Assembly (NCBI GenBank): GCA_002069885.1
Contig: MWCD01000007.1
Location: 31,818 to 95,817 of the forward strand
Source of the DNA: a bacterium ADurb.Bin236
Lineage (GTDB): Bacteria; UBP15; UBA6099
Reading direction: 5' to 3'
DNA: 64,000 nt
Shown piece by piece: positions 61,168 through 64,000 of the stretch. Position 1 is the first letter of the stretch; each line of letters begins with the position of its first letter. Both the position numbers and the translations under genes were made by a program. The notes below the pieces were generated by a model, which saw only the letters and a program-made list of their open reading frames with translations, did no database searches and was not told where the DNA came from.

Positions 61168-62400
61168 TCAAATGCCGTCTTTCCCTATTGATATGGTTTT
61201 CATGTCAACAATCTTTCCGTCTTCGACATAAACCACACGGTATCCCCACAACTCCTCTTCGAGTTTGCTGTTATGTCCCGCGCCTAACGTGACCGCCTCT
61301 AGCACATTGTCAGTGAGTTGGCGCAACGAATCCATGTGAATGTGCCCAACGAACACGTGCGAAATCTTGTATTTGTCGAGGAATTTGATAAACAACGACG
61401 AGGACGGCCCTCCAAGTTTTTCAGGTTTCTCTATTCCGAACCGGTTTCCGCCCTGTATAAGCTCTATGGGTATGTGGGTAAAAGCGATTATATTGTCTCC
61501 ACGCGCGGATGCTTTCGCCACATCCTCTCTGAGCCATTTCCATTGAGCGTCGTCGATTAGAGCGAAGCCTACCGACCCTGTGGCCATCACGTCTTTGTCG
61601 TATCTGTCCCTCCACCGTGCCGGCCAGTCGAACGTGTTTATTGACAGAACATGAAGGTTGCCGTAATTGAATGAATGATAAAGCGGCCCGTAAGCGGCTT
61701 TCCAATAGTCCATCCCGTCGATGACGGAGGGGCTTCTGCGGTCTATGTACATCTCGTGGTTGCCCGGCGTCATAAAAAGCGGAACCTTCAACTTATCCCG
61801 TAAATTCTCATAACCAGTAACATAATCCCTGTCGTATGTCTCAGGATACAACCCGAGGTCTCCGCCGAAGAGGACGAATTCCGGATTCAGTGCGGTTATT
61901 TCATTGAGGATTCTTTCTCGGATGAGATGTCTTTTGTCGGCGGGGTTGCCCAATCCGAGATTGAAATGTATATCCGTCATGTGTGCGAATATGAATTTCT
62001 TCTTGAACTCCTTTATAACCTTGACCGAATTAGGCTGCCTGTCGAATGTGCCGTCCTCGAAAATGAGAACGAGATCATAAAGAGATTCCGGCGTCGGTTC
62101 CGGGACAACGGCGCGCCATGTCCGGAGACCTTCATAATCGGAAGGGGTTAGCAGGTCGAGCGTGGAAGAAGCGTCTTTGGCGTTTGAAAGGATGAGGAAG
62201 GCTTTCACGACCTCTTTGCCGCCTAGCGCCGCGTCCAGCTTGAAACTTTCTCCGGCTTTGACTATTGCCGGAAAGCTCATCAACGGCATCTGAATCTCTT
62301 TGATTCTCTGGACAGGAGCGGCCATCGCGACCGTCGACGCCAGAACTATCGTAGCAATAAACGCCGCCGCCCATACTCGGCTGCGATTTAAGTCGATCAT
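61168..62400 (-). CDS. Secreted metallophosphoesterase, paralogue of the Tat-exported one
   Basis: 410 residues from the ATG at 62400, with AGGGGGA 7 bases upstream (frame open to 62421, overlapping the aldolase stop). Sec-type signal peptide (AAFIATIVLASTVAMAA). Motifs: HMTDIHFNLGL, LFGGDLGLYPETYDRDYVTGYENL, MTPGNHEMYI, FTHIPIELIQGG, VFVGHIHMDSLRQL. It reaches the periplasm by a different route from its neighbour. Transcribed after the aldolase gene. Confidence 0.9.
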   Translation of the reverse strand: MIDLNRSRVWAAAFIATIVLASTVAMAAPVQRIKEIQMPLMSFPAIVKAGESFKLDAALGGKEVVKAFLILSNAKDASSTLDLLTPSDYEGLRTWRAVVPEPTPESLYDLVLIFEDGTFDRQPNSVKVIKEFKKKFIFAHMTDIHFNLGLGNPADKRHLIRERILNEITALNPEFVLFGGDLGLYPETYDRDYVTGYENLRDKLKVPLFMTPGNHEMYIDRRSPSVIDGMDYWKAAYGPLYHSFNYGNLHVLSINTFDWPARWRDRYDKDVMATGSVGFALIDDAQWKWLREDVAKASARGDNIIAFTHIPIELIQGGNRFGIEKPEKLGGPSSSLFIKFLDKYKISHVFVGHIHMDSLRQLTDNVLEAVTLGAGHNSKLEEELWGYRVVYVEDGKIVDMKTISIGKDGI

Positions 62401-62414
62401 ATTGAAATCCCCCT

Positions 62415-63278
62415 TTACCATGCCCGGCCCGCGCTTCCAAACAATCTGATTTTATTTCTTACAGCTTCCTTCATCGTGTTCATGCCCGGCCTTAGAATTT
62501 TCCTCGGATCGATGACGTCCGGATTCGACGCTATGAAATCCGCCACGCCGCGCGCAAAACTCTTTTGAAGTTCCGTCCCGATATTTATCTTATGTATGCC
62601 TCTCTTGACGACCTCGACGCAGGTTTCGTCAGGAGCGCCCGACGCCCCGTGCAGTACCAGCGGAACCGTCACGAGAGCGGCTATGGCGGAAATTCTGTCG
62701 AGATCGATTTTCGCCGTCTGCTTCCTCATTCCATGCACCGTGCCAACAGCCACTGCGACGGAGTCGATTCCTGTCAGTTCGACGAATCTCTTAGCTTCTT
62801 CAGGGTCAGTCAGCAGTTCCTCGTCGCCTCCCGGAGCGGAGGAAACGCCGCTCTCGACTCCGCCGACGCGCCCTATTTCTCCCTCAACGCTAACGCGCCT
62901 TGCTTTCGCCGCCTCCGCAACTTTGCGCGTTTCGGCGACGTTCGCCTCGAAACTCAGCGACGAGCCGTCGTACATCACAGAAGTGAAACCTTTTCCGACG
63001 CACTTCATTATCATTTCCATTTTCTTGCCGTGATCCAGATGAAGCGAGGCGGGGACGCCGGCGGCCTCGAGCATCTTCGGGACGGCGTCGAAAAAAAACG
63101 GCTCCCCCGCGTACTTTATCGCGCCTTCAGTGACCGCGATGATTATCGGCGATTTCTCCTCTTCGGCGGCTTCGAGCGCGGCGATGGTCTGCTCGATATT
63201 GTTCACATTGAACGCGCCTACCGCGTATCCTTCAGCTTTGGCCCTGTCAAGAAGCTCTTTGTTGGTTTTTAGCGACAT
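62415..63278 (-). CDS. Class II fructose-bisphosphate (ketose-bisphosphate) aldolase
   Basis: 287 residues, KbaY/GatY/FbaA type. YAVGAFNVNNIEQTIAALEAAEE, the zinc/catalytic region ASLHLDHGKKMEMIM, EGEIGRVGGVESGVSS, VAVGTVHGMRK and LVLHGASGAPDE, HKINIGTELQ. Glycolysis/gluconeogenesis or tagatose/sugar-phosphate cleavage; which ketose cannot be told. Lies between the DUF2505-like gene (30 bases) and the phosphoesterase. Confidence 0.93.
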   Translation of the reverse strand: MSLKTNKELLDRAKAEGYAVGAFNVNNIEQTIAALEAAEEEKSPIIIAVTEGAIKYAGEPFFFDAVPKMLEAAGVPASLHLDHGKKMEMIMKCVGKGFTSVMYDGSSLSFEANVAETRKVAEAAKARRVSVEGEIGRVGGVESGVSSAPGGDEELLTDPEEAKRFVELTGIDSVAVAVGTVHGMRKQTAKIDLDRISAIAALVTVPLVLHGASGAPDETCVEVVKRGIHKINIGTELQKSFARGVADFIASNPDVIDPRKILRPGMNTMKEAVRNKIRLFGSAGRAW

Positions 63279-63308
63279 GATGTTTTCCTTTCGACAAGCG
63301 GCTGCGTT

Positions 63309-63821
63309 TCATTCAGTCGGCGGCCCGACTTTTTTGACAAAAACGTTTTTTAGATCAACGGCTCCTTTTTCAACGTTTTTCTTCAAATGGTCTATGATTG
63401 CCCCTTCGACCAACTGGCCGATGAGCGGAATCTTTATTTCAAGCGTTCCTTCGAACTGCCTTCTGGATTTCCCTTCGGTCAGTTTCGCCCACCTGCTCGT
63501 AGTTGAGCAAGTAATTTGTTTTTTGAGAAAGTGCGGCTCGATCTTCGTGTCGAACATGTATTTCTCGTTGTCCCACACGCTGTGTTCTATGAAGTTCAGC
63601 ATTTCCGGCCTGATGATTTTCTGCGCGACCTGCGGTATCTGACCATGCACGTTCCATTCAAATTTCTTGAAAAGCTTTTTGCCCTCCCATCGGCGCTCAA
63701 TCTCTTTTCTCGAACTTACGTTCGGCATGTCCTCCATGTTGAGGACTTCTTCGTCTCCCGCGAGCACGGGGATAAGTTTTTCGAGCGGCCAGTTGAAATC
63801 ATGGGTCATTTTAAACTTCAT
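63309..63821 (-). CDS. DUF2505-like (SRPBCC-fold) protein
   Basis: 170 residues, no signal peptide. MKFKMTHDFNWPLEKLIPVLAGDEEVLNME resembles the START/SRPBCC start used by DUF2505, and the C-terminal helix GQLVEGAIIDHLKKNVEKGAVDLK fits the long final helix that caps the hydrophobic cavity. Ligand unknown. First gene of the aldolase operon, RBS GGAGGA upstream. Confidence 0.75.
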   Translation of the reverse strand: MKFKMTHDFNWPLEKLIPVLAGDEEVLNMEDMPNVSSRKEIERRWEGKKLFKKFEWNVHGQIPQVAQKIIRPEMLNFIEHSVWDNEKYMFDTKIEPHFLKKQITCSTTSRWAKLTEGKSRRQFEGTLEIKIPLIGQLVEGAIIDHLKKNVEKGAVDLKNVFVKKVGPPTE

Positions 63822-63836
63822 CGAGCTTCCTCCATT

Positions 63837-63859
63837 AAAAAATATCGGCCTTGGCCGAT
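63837..63859 (-). terminator. Terminator-like hairpin in the leader of the aldolase operon
   Basis: On the minus strand ATCGGCC-AA-GGCCGAT (63844-63859) followed by ATTTTTT (complement of 63837-63843). It lies only about 8 bases after the predicted start point and 16 before the first gene, so it would act as an attenuator or 5' stabiliser, or end transcription coming from the right. Confidence 0.45.
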
Positions 63860-63873
63860 GAGAGCTTACATAT

Positions 63874-63901
63874 TTTATAACAATCTAGTAGATTTTGTCA
63901 T
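63874..63901 (-). promoter_or_regulatory. Promoter of the DUF2505-aldolase operon
   Basis: Minus strand ATGACA (63896-63901), 16-base spacer, TATAAA (63874-63879), each 5/6. Confidence 0.5.
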
Positions 63902-64000
63902 AAAAAACCTTTCAACCCGAATCCATAAATAGGATTCGGTAGCGATTGTTCAGAGCGGATGAAATGCGAGACGCCAGGCGAATATTTTTTGTAGGGGCGG

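Overview
The window is chromosomal DNA of a Gram-negative-type, flagellated bacterium of moderately high GC content. The bacterial character comes from L13/S9, HolA, consensus sigma-70-like promoters, an LpxL-type acyltransferase, lipoprotein and Tat signals, and a flagellin with a sigma-28-like promoter. I cannot name the phylum. Several traits suggest an uncultivated lineage: an archaeal-type threonyl-tRNA synthetase, a SWIB domain with a histone-like tail, a proteolytic flagellin, and clusters of unfamiliar periplasmic binding proteins. About 54 genes are supported; no prophage, CRISPR array or intact insertion sequence was seen.

Layout. 1-3290 (minus): rplM-rpsI followed by argC and argJ (argJ runs off the left edge). 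3411-5612: an ADP-forming acyl-CoA synthetase, probably leaderless. 5779-8684: three tandem PhnD-like periplasmic binding proteins with no transporter genes. 8842-12534: SWIB protein, a small FliG-middle-domain-like protein, a PEBP-family protein, a flagellin carrying a zinc metallopeptidase insert (flagellinolysin), and tRNA-Pro(CGG). 12676-16368: lipid acyltransferase, a large membrane-anchored protein and an endonuclease III-like glycosylase. 16345-22691: secreted protein, DUF401 permease, malic enzyme, RidA, a helical protein and an L,D-transpeptidase. 22900-25930: an orphan B12-type radical SAM gene flanked by oppositely oriented copies of a modular repeat, plus the remnant of a second radical SAM gene.

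25929-31552 (minus): an excisionase-type HTH regulator leading an operon of a GH35-like beta-galactosidase and two unfamiliar proteins. 31784-35054: slipin and archaeal-type ThrRS. 35140-39815 (minus): ApbE, a GH2-like protein lacking the usual acid/base residue, and a fourth PhnD-like protein. 40067-42598: V4R-like protein, thiolase and a GNAT acetyltransferase. 42803-49020: a surface-polymer modification region (MBOAT plus SGNH partner; on the other strand acyltransferase-3, methyltransferase and phosphoesterase).

49350-52570: a three-gene NuoEFG-like diaphorase without any catalytic hydrogenase or formate dehydrogenase subunit. 52705-56085: an anchored Pro/Ala-rich protein, thymidylate kinase and HolA. 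56060-59779: zinc-ribbon STAS protein, argB, a small membrane/zinc-ribbon protein, a TIM-barrel isomerase-like protein and an HDOD protein. 59833-63901 (minus): DUF2505-like protein, class II aldolase and two paralogous metallophosphoesterases. Metabolically, the diaphorase, malic enzyme, thiolase and ADP-forming acyl-CoA synthetase fit fermentative or syntrophic carbon and electron handling; this is inference.
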